Below, piece after piece: positions 8,010-16,820 of a DNA stretch of 49,455 bases. The stretch's first letter is position 1, and every line of letters starts with the position of its first letter. The translations under genes and the position numbers were made by a program. Location of the stretch: assembly GCA_958369755.1 (NCBI GenBank), contig CATXJC010000010.1:1-49455 (forward strand), written 5' to 3'. Source of the DNA: an uncultured Prevotella sp. GTDB lineage: Bacteria; Bacteroidota; Bacteroidia; Bacteroidales; Bacteroidaceae. The notes beneath the pieces are model-generated. The model saw only the letters and a list, made by a program, of their open reading frames with translations. It did not search any database and was not told the origin of the DNA.

Positions 8010-8708
8010 TTATTTCTCGAAGTGCTGGTAATCCTTGCTATGTTTCCAGTCGCCACCCCATCGGAACCCTTTCTCCTTGAAGAGCCGGTAGCATAAATCG
8101 CCCTTTCTGATCATGTAAGTATGGTGCTTGCTACGGTCGAGATAAGGTCGTGCCGTAGCTGGCTCTACCACTTCCTTGCCATTCTTCAAATGCTTATGAT
8201 AGGGATTGTAGAGGGTGTTGATGTCAACGGCAAGTCCCTTGCCATGCTTCGAAACGGTATGGGTGTGCGAGATGAATCGGAAATTGAAGCTGGAGGAGTT
8301 GTTGTCCCTCATCGCCCTCTCGTCGTCGGCATCCCAGTAGTCGATAAGTCTCATTCGCTCTATCGGATATTTTGCCTTATATAGCTTTCTGAAGATATCG
8401 AGTACATCAGCGGCTATCGCCTTGTTTACCACCATTTCACCTACGATGTTTCTGCCATTTTTATCCATATGCAGGCATCTCAGATATCGCAGTTCGCTTC
8501 TTGCTACGGTGCAATTCTTTTTATACGTCTTTCCTTGCATCAGATGGAAGATGGGGTCAGGGATAGGAGAGATGGAGAAGAAATGCTTCTCTCCAAGTTT
8601 TCTGATGGTTTGCTCGCTGACGATATCTCCCGGCTTCTGCGCCTTGGATGGAAGGCAGCAAAGCATGGGAAGAGCAAGGTATAGGATGATGGTCTTTTTC
8701 CAAAACAT
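8010..8708 (-). CDS. Exported M15-family peptidase (D-Ala-D-Ala/L-Ala-D-Glu type)
   Basis: A 232-residue protein with an N-terminal signal peptide (hydrophobic core about residues 7-19, cleavage probably after SKA). The zinc-binding pattern of M15 peptidases is present: SKHGKGLAVDIN (about 153-164) supplies H and D, and WKHSKDYQHFE at the C terminus supplies the last H. The family cleaves cell-wall peptides, so it probably works in the periplasm on peptidoglycan. It lies 43 bases after the Lrp-type regulator on the same strand and may share its transcript. Confidence 0.85.
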   Translation of the reverse strand: MFWKKTIILYLALPMLCCLPSKAQKPGDIVSEQTIRKLGEKHFFSISPIPDPIFHLMQGKTYKKNCTVARSELRYLRCLHMDKNGRNIVGEMVVNKAIAADVLDIFRKLYKAKYPIERMRLIDYWDADDERAMRDNNSSSFNFRFISHTHTVSKHGKGLAVDINTLYNPYHKHLKNGKEVVEPATARPYLDRSKHHTYMIRKGDLCYRLFKEKGFRWGGDWKHSKDYQHFEK

Positions 8709-8751
8709 AATTCTTTCTCCTTATTTTTTGTTCTCTTAATTCTTTCTTGAT

Positions 8752-9246
8752 TTAATTTCTCTTCTCCTTATTTTGATTCACAGGGATATAATGTGAATCC
8801 TTGATTTCGCCAATCACGATGATGCTGTGAAGGCTTCCGATGCAGTCGATATTTCCCAGGGTATTGAGCATGAAGTCCTGATAATCCTTCATGTCCCGGG
8901 CATACACCTTTATCTGGAAGTCGTAATCACCGGTGGTGTTGTAGCATTCCGTTATCTGGTCGATGGTTTGCACGGTATCCATGAATTGCTGAATCAAATC
9001 ATGGGTGTGCTGCTTCAATCGGATATTGCAGAGCACGATCACGTTGTGTCCCATCTTGTGATGATCCACTATCGCTCCATATCGCTGGATGTATCCCTCA
9101 CGCTCCAGTCGCTTCTGTCGCTCGAAGGTGGGAGAAGGGGAGAGATGTACTCTTGCGGCAAGTTCCTTCACGGTGAGTCGTGAGTTCTGCTGCAACAACT
9201 TGAGTATCTTGATGTCGATTTCATCGAGATTTTCTTCTGTAGCCAT
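8752..9246 (-). CDS. Lrp/AsnC family transcriptional regulator
   Basis: A 164-residue protein with an N-terminal winged helix-turn-helix (LDEIDIKILKLLQQNSR, then TVKELAARVHLSPSPTFERQ) and a C-terminal ligand-binding AsnC domain ending with a short tail. This is full length for the family, which senses amino acids as octamers. It is divergent from the MetE-like methyltransferase across 248 bases, so control of methionine or related metabolism is a reasonable inference. Its own -7 element TATCTTTG lies at 9337-9344 on the minus strand. Confidence 0.93.
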   Translation of the reverse strand: MATEENLDEIDIKILKLLQQNSRLTVKELAARVHLSPSPTFERQKRLEREGYIQRYGAIVDHHKMGHNVIVLCNIRLKQHTHDLIQQFMDTVQTIDQITECYNTTGDYDFQIKVYARDMKDYQDFMLNTLGNIDCIGSLHSIIVIGEIKDSHYIPVNQNKEKRN

Positions 9247-9336
9247 TGTTCCTTTTCTTTCTGTTTTATAGTTTCTTTGTTTCTCCTTTTAGTGTTTCTT
9301 GCAGAATAATATTCTGTGAATTTGCCAAATTCGCTG

Positions 9337-9344
9337 CAAAGATA
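9337..9344 (-). promoter_or_regulatory. -7 element for the Lrp-type regulator
   Basis: Minus-strand TATCTTTG followed by GC, 90 bases before the start. It lies 28 bases from the -33 of the divergent metE-like promoter, so a regulator bound here could act on both. Confidence 0.5.
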
Positions 9345-9371
9345 GCATATTTTTCTGAATTACGAAGAATA

Positions 9372-9403
9372 TTTGGCAGATAAATTTCTTTCTCTTACCT
9401 TTG
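9372..9403 (+). promoter_or_regulatory. Promoter of the MetE-like methyltransferase gene
   Basis: -33 TTTG (9372-9375), 20-base spacer, -7 TACCTTTG (9396-9403). The transcript would carry a leader of about 85 bases, with GGAG near 9482 upstream of the ATG at 9495. Confidence 0.7.
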
Positions 9404-9494
9404 CACTCGCAATTCCGGATGCAAAGAGCCGTTCATCATAAGATAATGGCAAAGTAAGAGTCATTCATCATTAAAAAATATAGGAGATAAAATA

Positions 9495-10649
9495 ATGAGC
9501 AACGTAAGAAATATACATTTTGAGGCAGTGGGCAGCTATTTGCGTCCTGCAGAGTTGAAAGAAGCAAGAGCCAAGTTTGCTGATGGCAAGATTTCTGCCA
9601 CCGACCTTCGCTGTATCGAAGACCGTCTGATTACTGAGGTCATCAAGCAGCAGAAGGCGCATCGCCTGCCTTATATCACCGATGGTGAGTTCCGCCGCAG
9701 CTATTGGCATCTCGACTTTATGTGGGGTTTCAATGGCGTGGAGCATATCGAACTGGAGCATGGCTATCAGTTTCATGGCGAGGAGACAACCAAGGGTTCT
9801 ATCCAACTGACCGGCAAGATTACTGGCGAGAATCATCCTTTTATCAAGGATTTTCTGTTTGTGAAGCAGTTTGAGGAGTTGGATGCCAAGGGCGAATATA
9901 TCTTTGAGGCAAAGCAGACGGTTCCTGCTCCAGCACAGTTTCTTGCCGAACTGTTTCGTGGCAAGAATGCCGAGAACACCCGCAAGTTCTATCCTAATAC
10001 CACCCAGCTGATTGAGGATATTGCCCAGGCTTATCGCACCTTCTTCCAGGAGATTTATGCAGCCGGTTGCCGCACCATCCAGCTGGATGATTGCACCTGG
10101 GGAATGATTGTGGATAGCGATTACTGGAAGGCCAAGGTGGGCAACGGCTTCACCCTTGAACAGGAAGCCCTGCAATATCTGAAGGTGAACAACCTTGCCA
10201 TCGAGGGCAAACCGGAGGGATTGACTATCAACACCCACGTATGCCGTGGCAATTATCATTCCTGCTATGCCACCAAAGGTGCCTACGATGCCGTGGCTCC
10301 TTATCTTTTCGCTCATGAAGATGTAGATACCTTCTATCTGGAGTATGACGATGAGCGTTCGGGCGGTTTCGAGCCTTTGAAGTATGTGGCAGATGGCAAG
10401 AAGGTGGTTCTGGGTTTGGTAACCTCTAAATCTCCTGTGTTGGAGGATAAGGCTACGGTCATCGCCAGAATCCACGAAGCTGCCAAATATATCCCTCTCA
10501 ATCGTCTGAGCCTCAGTCCTCAATGCGGTTTTGCCTCTTGCGAGATAGGCAATAAACTGACTGATGCAGAGCAATGGGCAAAGGTTGATCTGGTTAGAGA
10601 GATTTCCGAGGAAGTTTGGGGCTCTTCTTCTTTCTCCGATGCAGAATGA
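9495..10649 (+). CDS. Short cobalamin-independent methionine synthase-like methyltransferase (YxjG/MetE C-domain type)
   Basis: A 384-residue protein equivalent to the catalytic C-terminal barrel of MetE, the size of the B. subtilis YxjG/YxjH type. Candidate zinc ligands are H248 and C250 (INTHVCRGN), E283 (LEYDDE) and C344 (SPQCGF). GEFRRSYWHLDF near residue 57 resembles the substrate-binding region. Such enzymes methylate homocysteine or related thiols; the methyl donor of the short forms is less certain than for full MetE. It is divergent from an Lrp-type regulator. Its 3' end overlaps the convergent PepSY-TM gene by 56 bases. Confidence 0.88.
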   Translation: MSNVRNIHFEAVGSYLRPAELKEARAKFADGKISATDLRCIEDRLITEVIKQQKAHRLPYITDGEFRRSYWHLDFMWGFNGVEHIELEHGYQFHGEETTKGSIQLTGKITGENHPFIKDFLFVKQFEELDAKGEYIFEAKQTVPAPAQFLAELFRGKNAENTRKFYPNTTQLIEDIAQAYRTFFQEIYAAGCRTIQLDDCTWGMIVDSDYWKAKVGNGFTLEQEALQYLKVNNLAIEGKPEGLTINTHVCRGNYHSCYATKGAYDAVAPYLFAHEDVDTFYLEYDDERSGGFEPLKYVADGKKVVLGLVTSKSPVLEDKATVIARIHEAAKYIPLNRLSLSPQCGFASCEIGNKLTDAEQWAKVDLVREISEEVWGSSSFSDAE

Positions 10650-12174
10650 TATAGCCGGAAAGCAAAACCAGCGTAATCAGCAAGCCGGAGATGAAGACGA
10701 AAAGGTCGGAAAGAGGCCCTAAGAATGGAGAATAGCATCTACCCACATGGAGTTCTAAAGCCACATTCCAAAGTGACATTGGGGTGGCTGAAAGCAACTC
10801 GGGGGTAGATGCTGTTTCATCTAAGCTCGCCCCTTTGCTATAATCGAAAATCACTTCTTTTCCTCCAAAGAAGTCCTTGGAATAACCGCTGACCAAAGAA
10901 CTGGAAATCGGAATCATCGATTTTCCTTGGTTGGCTTTCCCTGTGAAATAATCCACAATCAGATTCTTTTCCGGATTCCAACGGAACATACCGCTGAATG
11001 ATCCTATCAGCCAGCCACCTTTGCCGTCGCTTTCGAAAACATTCACGCCCATCGGACTTATCTTTGGTGATTGCTTCTTATCCAATAAAACCGGCTTCTG
11101 GCAGAAATGCTCATCTACTCGAAGAAAACCTTCTGAGGTAGAAACAAGCCAGTTGCCCTCTGCTGCATCCCATCGGATGGCGCGAAGCTTATCGTGCCAA
11201 ACATTCCCATCCTTCACCTTTTCCGTGGTTTTGTTCATTGCCAGAGGTATCATCAAAGGTGGTCGGAGACACATTCCTGTTATCGCTAGCCAGAGCGTAA
11301 GGATGATGGTGGCATATCCCAGCTTGTTATGCCATTTGGCATTGAAAACCATCTGCTTGCCAAGCTTCAGCATACTTTCTCTTGCCTGTAATCTCTTCTG
11401 TCGGCGGATACGGTAAGGAAGAATGAAAAGGATGATGCCCGTTATCGAAAGGATGATAAGTACGATGGCGATGGCATCTACCACCAATCTTCCGGCTAAT
11501 CCGAAGAAAGCACCGCTATGCAGGTTCCAAACGGTCTTGAAAAGGGTAACTTCCGGAACAAAACCTTCCGGTTGACCGATGATTTTGCGGAGAACATCCG
11601 TCTTTTTGTTGGCAGCATCCGTCTTCTTACCGGATATTTCATAAACGGCAGAACGGGTCATGGCGATGATGCTTGTGCTGTCTTTGGTCAATGTAATGTC
11701 AGCGATACGCTCTTCATTATCTGCGAGCGGAAACATCTTCCATTCCTTTCCATCGAAGCGATATACATCCATCATGGCTGCGCACCAGATTTCTCCGTTT
11801 TTCGTCTGTACCATGTTGCGGATATTCCTGCCATCCACGTTCTTGGGTAATCCCTTATTAAAGTCTTTCCAGCTTTTCATCTCTGCATCGGTAAGCCATA
11901 CGCCACCATAACCATACGCCAGGATGGAATCACTTGGAGTTTTGCTGATGCGGTGATTGATCTTGATAGAACCTTTGATGATGCCGTTGTTGAAATTCTT
12001 GATATGATAAGCCGATGGCATCAGACTTCTGCTTACTTCACAACCGGCGAATAGCTGGCGATGATTTAAAATGATACCTGATACGCAGAATACCAACATA
12101 AAGACAGACAGTACAAGTCCGAACCAACGATGGTATTTCTTCCATGTAAAACGTTTCTTCTTTTTTTCTCTCAT
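10594..12174 (-). CDS. PepSY-associated transmembrane protein
   Basis: A 526-residue inner-membrane protein. Residues 10-35 (KYHRWFGLVLSVFMLVFCVSG) are the typical first helix of PepSY_TM proteins. Two hairpin-like hydrophobic regions follow (about 225-260 and 288-312), with the last helix near 485-508 and a Lys/Arg-rich tail. Two periplasmic stretches contain WLT, IWCA and FRWNPEKN patterns resembling beta-propeller or sensor repeats. Related proteins accompany iron or siderophore uptake. The promoter on the minus strand is at 12219-12250. It is convergent with, and overlaps, the MetE-like gene. Confidence 0.8.
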   Translation of the reverse strand: MREKKKKRFTWKKYHRWFGLVLSVFMLVFCVSGIILNHRQLFAGCEVSRSLMPSAYHIKNFNNGIIKGSIKINHRISKTPSDSILAYGYGGVWLTDAEMKSWKDFNKGLPKNVDGRNIRNMVQTKNGEIWCAAMMDVYRFDGKEWKMFPLADNEERIADITLTKDSTSIIAMTRSAVYEISGKKTDAANKKTDVLRKIIGQPEGFVPEVTLFKTVWNLHSGAFFGLAGRLVVDAIAIVLIILSITGIILFILPYRIRRQKRLQARESMLKLGKQMVFNAKWHNKLGYATIILTLWLAITGMCLRPPLMIPLAMNKTTEKVKDGNVWHDKLRAIRWDAAEGNWLVSTSEGFLRVDEHFCQKPVLLDKKQSPKISPMGVNVFESDGKGGWLIGSFSGMFRWNPEKNLIVDYFTGKANQGKSMIPISSSLVSGYSKDFFGGKEVIFDYSKGASLDETASTPELLSATPMSLWNVALELHVGRCYSPFLGPLSDLFVFISGLLITLVLLSGYIILHRRKKKSPKLPRKSL

Positions 12175-12218
12175 TGTTGTTTTCTACTAAATATTGTTGT
12201 TTTCTTCTAAATGGGTTG

Positions 12219-12250
12219 CAAAGGTAAGAATATCTATCAACATCTGCAAT
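12219..12250 (-). promoter_or_regulatory. Promoter of the PepSY-TM gene
   Basis: Minus-strand -7 TACCTTTG (12219-12226) and an upstream TTG (12247-12249) about 20 bases away. Confidence 0.5.
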
Positions 12251-12322
12251 ACCCAAAAATAATGATTTAGGATGCCTCTGTTTTTTCTAATCTTTAGTTT
12301 CTTCACTTTTTCACTAAAAAAG

Positions 12323-12354
12323 TTTGGTGATTTCGTGATTTACTAGTAACTTTG
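12323..12354 (+). promoter_or_regulatory. Promoter of greA
   Basis: -33 TTTG (12323-12326), 20-base spacer, -7 TAACTTTG (12347-12354), 60 bases before the start codon. Confidence 0.7.
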
Positions 12355-12414
12355 CACCCCGAATAAAAAATCATCATTCATTAAGAACAATAAGAAACTA
12401 GAAAACAAGGAAAA

Positions 12415-12879
12415 ATGGAATATATGTCTCAAGAAGGCTACGATGAGCTCGTGGCCGAACTTCAACACATGGTAAACGTAGAGTTGCCTGCCGTTCGTGA
12501 TGCGATTGCTGAGGCTCGCGACAAGGGTGACCTCAGCGAGAATTTCGAGTATCATGCTGCCAAACGTGAGCAGGGCAAACTGTTGAGCCGCATCAGCTTC
12601 AAACAGAAGGTTTTGGAGAATGCCCGTGTCATCGACAAGTCTCGACTGAAGAGCGATACCGTTGGCTTGCTGAGCAAGATTAAGATTACCAATCTCGCCA
12701 ACAAGTGCAGCATGAGTTATGTTATCGTAAATCCGCATGAGGCTGATTTGCATAGTGGAAAAATCTCTATCAAGTCGCCTATCGCCAAGGCCCTTTTGGG
12801 TAAGAAGGCTGGTGATGAGGTAATGGTTAAGGTACCAGCCGGCTTGCTGAAATTCCGCCTGGATAGCGTTGAGTTATAA
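12415..12879 (+). CDS. greA: Transcription elongation factor GreA
   Basis: A 154-residue protein of standard length. The N-terminal coiled-coil hairpin is visible (GYDELVAELQHM to residue about 75), with the acidic tip region AEARDKGDLSENFEYHAAK that enters the RNA polymerase channel and stimulates transcript cleavage. The C-terminal FKBP-like part has SPIAKALLGKKAGDEV, the usual GreA ending signature. It rescues backtracked polymerase. The start at 12415 is followed by a second ATG at 12424; the A-rich sequence before 12415 favours the first. A terminator follows. Confidence 0.96.
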   Translation: MEYMSQEGYDELVAELQHMVNVELPAVRDAIAEARDKGDLSENFEYHAAKREQGKLLSRISFKQKVLENARVIDKSRLKSDTVGLLSKIKITNLANKCSMSYVIVNPHEADLHSGKISIKSPIAKALLGKKAGDEVMVKVPAGLLKFRLDSVEL

Positions 12880-12916
12880 CTTGATAGTGTTGAGTTATAA
12901 TGTATTTTTTAAAGGA

Positions 12917-12966
12917 AAACTCCCGATAATTTGAAACTGATCAAACTATCGGGAGTTTCTCTTTTT
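12917..12966. terminator. Rho-independent terminator after greA
   Basis: Twelve-base perfect arms AAACTCCCGATA (12917-12928) and TATCGGGAGTTT (12947-12958), then CTCTTTTT. It can serve greA and, on the other strand, the convergent MutS-like gene. Confidence 0.85.
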
Positions 12967-12969
12967 ATT

Positions 12970-14913
12970 CTAATATTTCTCCAGAATCTTATTCAGTAAG
13001 AAGGTGGCATTCTGGTTTCTTGCCACACCCTTCTGTATCTTATAAGTATAGGTAACATCTGTGCCCAAATCTATCTCGAAACAATAGTTGTGGAATTTTC
13101 CTGATGCATCATTCTCCATCTTGGAGAGCTCCAGATCGTGGGTAGCGATGATACCGCTCACCGGCTGCTTGGCAATGGCTTCGAGGAACTTTCTCGAACC
13201 ATTCAGCTTATCCAATGAATTCGTTCCCTTCAGAATCTCATCCAGAATAATCAGCGTTCGGAGTGGCTCCTTATTGTCTTCTCCACTTTCCTTGCAGAAC
13301 TTTCCCTCAGCACTTTCCCTGCAGAACTTCAGCAGCTCCTCCAGTCTTATCAGCTCAGCATTAAAGTAAGAGATGCCATGCGTCAAATCGTCGGTGGTTC
13401 TCATGCTCGAGAACAATCTGAAACGGGAAATCTTCAGCTGATCCGCAAACACCGGCATACCCGCCATTGCCAGGATATAGTTCACGCCCAGCGAACGCAG
13501 GAAGGTACTCTTTCCCGCCATGTTGGCTCCGGTGATGATATAATAGTTGTCGTCCTTGATGGTGAAATCGTTCTTCACCGCCTTGGCACCCAGGAAAGGA
13601 TGATAGAGATTCTTCCCCTCGAACACGATTTCCGGACTTCCGATTCCTGCATTTTCTGAAACATCGCTTTCGATATCTGCTTCCGGACTTCCCGAAACAA
13701 ATTCCGCCTCTTCTGCCTCCGGATGATTATATCTGAAATCCGCCATCGAAACCATCGCATCCATCTCGCTGATGATATGCATCCATTCCTCCATCTTCAC
13801 CATATAGGTATTCTTCCATTTCAGAAAACTGCGAACCAGGAAGAAATCGCTCAGCATGAAGGCATCGGTGAAGAAAAGACCCAGGAAGTTGCCTCTTCTG
13901 TCATACCCCTTCAATATCTTTTCCAGTTGGGCAAAGGAAGGCAGGGCATCTGCCAGGGAATCCTGCATCTCCTTGCCTAATTCGCTATGGAAATTGCGCC
14001 TGTTGATAAGCTGAAGTATCTGAGCATAGGCGATGAGCTGATGGCGAAGCTTGCCGCCATTGCTGTCTATCTTGTCAAGTGTCTGCTTGCAGACAAAGAA
14101 CACCACCATGTATTGAACCAATACCCACCACAGGGCGAAATTTACCGAAACCATATCGCATATCGATAAAATCACGGAACCGATGACTCCGATAATCAGC
14201 AGCCATCCGATAACGAGCGAAACCGGAGACCCAAACCATGCCGGCACCTCCATCTTCGAAACCTTCTGCATCGCATCCATCACCGCAGCAGAATCAATCT
14301 TCTTCGTCTTGCCATTCACCATTTTGCCATCCGCGGTTTGACTTCTGTTCTTTTCGCCAAGTGCCAGGAATTCCATTCGCCAGTTTTCGCCTTCTCCCGC
14401 CAATTCCTTCTGCAAATCTCTTCTTCTTTTGATATCTTCCATATTCAGAGGCGTTTCACGGGTAAGATTCCTGGCGAGTGCCTCCGAACCGCCCGATGTG
14501 ATGGTTCGGCAGATGCGGTTGAACAGCGAACTCTTGCCGAAGACATCGAGGTCGAAGGAATAAGGATGCTGCGGATTCTGATAGGAATCGCCCGTCTCGA
14601 AAGGTGAGAAATCGCCCTCCAAAGCCTTGATTTCGTCCTGATAAACCTTGAGCAAAGCCGAAAGATGCTCTATCTTCTCCTTGTTCTTGTCGTCAAGTCG
14701 TCTGATTCCCAGATAGGCAATCAGGCACAGCGCCGCCCCCATCAGATAGTTCTGCGTATCTCCATCCAATGCGAAATAGCAGATCAGGAAGGCGAGGATG
14801 CCGCCGAAAGCCAGCAGCTCGCCCGTTATAAATCCCGTATTCTTACGCTTCAGGGCAGCCACCTCAGAAGCATATCGGCTTACATATTGTTGATAATTCT
14901 CCTTGATATTCAT
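12970..14913 (-). CDS. MutS-like ATPase with N-terminal membrane helices
   Basis: From the ATG at 14913 the protein is 647 residues. Two pairs of hydrophobic helices (around 30-65 and 215-255) precede a C-terminal MutS-type ABC ATPase: GANMAGKST (Walker A), then RTTDDLTHGISYF, LIILDEILKGTNS (Walker B and signature region) and the ATHDLEL switch. It lacks the mismatch-recognition domain, so mismatch repair is unlikely; the role of this Bacteroidetes subfamily is unknown. An ATG 13 codons upstream (14952) would overlap the nitroreductase gene. The 14913 start, 17 bases after that stop, is preferred. Confidence 0.85.
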   Translation of the reverse strand: MNIKENYQQYVSRYASEVAALKRKNTGFITGELLAFGGILAFLICYFALDGDTQNYLMGAALCLIAYLGIRRLDDKNKEKIEHLSALLKVYQDEIKALEGDFSPFETGDSYQNPQHPYSFDLDVFGKSSLFNRICRTITSGGSEALARNLTRETPLNMEDIKRRRDLQKELAGEGENWRMEFLALGEKNRSQTADGKMVNGKTKKIDSAAVMDAMQKVSKMEVPAWFGSPVSLVIGWLLIIGVIGSVILSICDMVSVNFALWWVLVQYMVVFFVCKQTLDKIDSNGGKLRHQLIAYAQILQLINRRNFHSELGKEMQDSLADALPSFAQLEKILKGYDRRGNFLGLFFTDAFMLSDFFLVRSFLKWKNTYMVKMEEWMHIISEMDAMVSMADFRYNHPEAEEAEFVSGSPEADIESDVSENAGIGSPEIVFEGKNLYHPFLGAKAVKNDFTIKDDNYYIITGANMAGKSTFLRSLGVNYILAMAGMPVFADQLKISRFRLFSSMRTTDDLTHGISYFNAELIRLEELLKFCRESAEGKFCKESGEDNKEPLRTLIILDEILKGTNSLDKLNGSRKFLEAIAKQPVSGIIATHDLELSKMENDASGKFHNYCFEIDLGTDVTYTYKIQKGVARNQNATFLLNKILEKY

Positions 14914-14930
14914 ACTTTTTCTTTCTTGTA

Positions 14931-15320
14931 TTATGAATTTTTCTCCATCCATTTATTATAGGAAATATTCTCCTCTTTCCACTTATCCTTTGCTGCTACC
15001 TGATTCTTCGGATATCCGATGATGAGGGTGTTGAGCGGAATCATCGTCTTGGGCAGATGCAGCAGTTGCTGCATTCCCTCGTATCGTTCTTTCAGGGGGT
15101 AGAGGGCTGTCCATACACCGCCAAGTCCCAGGCCGTGAGCCATCAGCAGAATGTTCTCCGTGGCTGCCGAACAGTCTTGAATCCAGAACTCCTGCTCTGT
15201 GCCTTCCAGCGTCTTGTCCAGACATCCGCAAACCACGATGGCGAGCGGTGGCATGTCTGTATAGCTTCTCACCGATGTACGGCTCATGATATTTTCAAAA
15301 ATCTGATTCTTTTCCATCAT
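14931..15320 (-). CDS. Nitroreductase-family protein with an apparent internal deletion (129 aa)
   Basis: The N terminus (IMSRTSVRSYTD) and the C-terminal half (PLAIVVCGCLD, CSAATENILLMAHGLGLGGVWT, LNTLIIGYP) are clear nitroreductase sequence. The part that normally joins them, about 45 residues with the APS-x-N-x-QPW flavin-binding segment, is absent: residue 22 runs directly into MPPLAIVVCG with the frame kept. The family is usually about 170 residues. FMN binding is therefore doubtful and the gene may be inactive, although it remains open and sits in a row with the ATPase upstream (18-base gap) and the MutS-like gene downstream. Confidence 0.75.
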   Translation of the reverse strand: MMEKNQIFENIMSRTSVRSYTDMPPLAIVVCGCLDKTLEGTEQEFWIQDCSAATENILLMAHGLGLGGVWTALYPLKERYEGMQQLLHLPKTMIPLNTLIIGYPKNQVAAKDKWKEENISYNKWMEKNS

Positions 15321-15338
15321 TGTTTTTCTATGTGAGTC

Positions 15339-16553
15339 TTATTTTTTAGTCGAATCATAGCATTCCATAAGCCAGTCGAGAACATATTCTTGCTTGATTC
15401 CATCATGAAACTGGACGGGGTCGTTGTCCAGAGTGAGCAGATATTTTGGAAAATTGTCGGAGATGGACTTCAGGGGTGCCAATTCTCTCTGCATCGTGGT
15501 CTCATCCCTTACGCTGAGCGATACCTGATAGTATGCCTTGTGTTCACCAATGATTACCACGAAGTCTATCTCTGCATCACCGGCTTTGCCTACATAGATT
15601 TCTCCGCCTCGTCGTGCTAGTTCCAGATACACGATGTTCTCCAGTACGTGCCCCAAGTCGCCACCTTTTGTGCCATTGATGACTTGGCGCAGACCTACGT
15701 CGGCAAGATAAAGTTTCTGTCCAGTCTTCAATAGCTGCTTACCCTTGGCATCATATCTCTGCACCGGGTAGAAGATATAGCTGTCGGTGAGGGCAGAGAC
15801 GTAGTTTTCTATCGTATGAGATGTCGTCTTTCTGCCCAGCGAGGTCATGGTGTCGCTGATGCGCTTGATTACGGATATGTTGCCTATATTGTCAGCAAGG
15901 AATCTTACCACACTTTGCAACATTATCACATCGGTTATCTTCTTGCGGCTCACCACATCTTTCAGTATGATGGTGTTGTAGAGACCTGACAGGTATTCAC
16001 GCACCATCTCTCGGTCTTGGCAGATTTGGGGAATGTATGGGAAGGAACCCAGTTCGATGTATTGGCGATAGGCGAGCTCTCGGGAAGTATGGGCAGGCTG
16101 CGTCTGCATGAATTCTCGGAAGGAGAAAGGGAAGAGTTTGATTTCGATGTATCTTCCGGTGAGCAGGGTGGCTATTTCGCCAGAGAGCAGGTAGGCATTG
16201 CTGCCAGTAACGTAAATGTCTACGTTGTCTAGCAGGAACAGGCTGTCTATCACTTTTTGGAAATTTTCCACCATCTGTATCTCGTCAAAGAAGAGATAGT
16301 TCATCTTGTCTGGGCACAGGTTCTGCTTTACGTGCGCGTACAAAATTTTATAGTCGAGGAACGGTTCGTTGTCGAGATCCTCGAAGTTGAGGTCCTGTAC
16401 TTGTTCTTCGGATACTCCGTCCGAGAGAAGTTTCTCCCTAAACATCCTCAGCAGCGATGACTTGCCACAGCGTCGTATGCCTGTTACTACCTTGATGGCC
16501 TTCTTGTCTCTCCATTTCTCCAGGAGATTCATGTATTCTTTGCGCTCTATCAT
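15339..16553 (-). CDS. AAA-type ATP-binding protein with DUF4143 domain
   Basis: A 404-residue protein. Walker A GIRRCGKSSLL is at about 25-35 and Walker B YLFFDEIQ at about 87-94, with a sensor-like VTGSNAYLL. The C-terminal DUF4143 region has GHVLENIVYLELARRG and EIDFVVI, a nuclease-like pattern of E-x-D. These ATPases are very common and often variable in Bacteroidales; roles are poorly known. The start is preceded by paired palindromes and a -7 element, suggesting regulated expression. Confidence 0.88.
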   Translation of the reverse strand: MIERKEYMNLLEKWRDKKAIKVVTGIRRCGKSSLLRMFREKLLSDGVSEEQVQDLNFEDLDNEPFLDYKILYAHVKQNLCPDKMNYLFFDEIQMVENFQKVIDSLFLLDNVDIYVTGSNAYLLSGEIATLLTGRYIEIKLFPFSFREFMQTQPAHTSRELAYRQYIELGSFPYIPQICQDREMVREYLSGLYNTIILKDVVSRKKITDVIMLQSVVRFLADNIGNISVIKRISDTMTSLGRKTTSHTIENYVSALTDSYIFYPVQRYDAKGKQLLKTGQKLYLADVGLRQVINGTKGGDLGHVLENIVYLELARRGGEIYVGKAGDAEIDFVVIIGEHKAYYQVSLSVRDETTMQRELAPLKSISDNFPKYLLTLDNDPVQFHDGIKQEYVLDWLMECYDSTKK

Positions 16554-16630
16554 ATTCTCTTTATGTTCTATTTATTCACTTTGCTATTCATTTTGCATTC
16601 TATCTTGATTGTTAAAAATGAAATGCGCTG

Positions 16631-16638
16631 CAAATATA
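16631..16638 (-). promoter_or_regulatory. -7 element for the ATPase/nitroreductase/MutS-like gene row
   Basis: Minus-strand TATATTTG followed by CAGCGC, about 80 bases before the ATPase start. The palindromes at 16651-16718 lie where the -33 element and upstream control sites would be. Confidence 0.5.
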
Positions 16639-16650
16639 CGAAACTTTTTC

Positions 16651-16718
16651 GAGAAATTTGCAGTGCATTGCAAATTTCTCGTGTTTCTGAGTGAAATTTG
16701 CAGTGTATTGCAAATTTC
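16651..16718. promoter_or_regulatory. Pair of long palindromes, possible operator
   Basis: The sequence 16651-16680 has 12-base perfect arms (GAGAAATTTGCA and TGCAAATTTCTC) around GTGCAT. A second copy at 16693-16718 has 10-base arms (GAAATTTGCA and TGCAAATTTC) around GTGTAT. Their centres are about 40 bases apart, near four helical turns. They sit just upstream of the -7 element of the ATPase gene, so a dimeric regulator could bind there. No known regulator is assigned. Confidence 0.6.
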
Positions 16719-16719
16719 T

Positions 16720-16782
16720 TTCTGTAGAACTGATAACATTTTCTGTAGAACTGATAACATTTTCTGTAAAACTGATAACCTT
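16720..16782. repeat. Three tandem 21-base repeats
   Basis: TTCTGTAGAACTGATAACATT occurs at 16720-16740 and 16741-16761, with a variant at 16762-16782; a partial fourth copy follows. It lies between the palindromes and the end of the membrane-protein gene. The identical copies suggest recent slippage. Confidence 0.85.
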
Positions 16783-16820
16783 TCTGTAATCTGTATATCC
16801 GAGAATTTGTATTTATTTAG

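Noticed and set aside
9471..10574. Minus-strand open frame of 367 codons
   Set aside because: It is antisense to the MetE-like gene, which has clear zinc-ligand motifs; the antisense product shows none.
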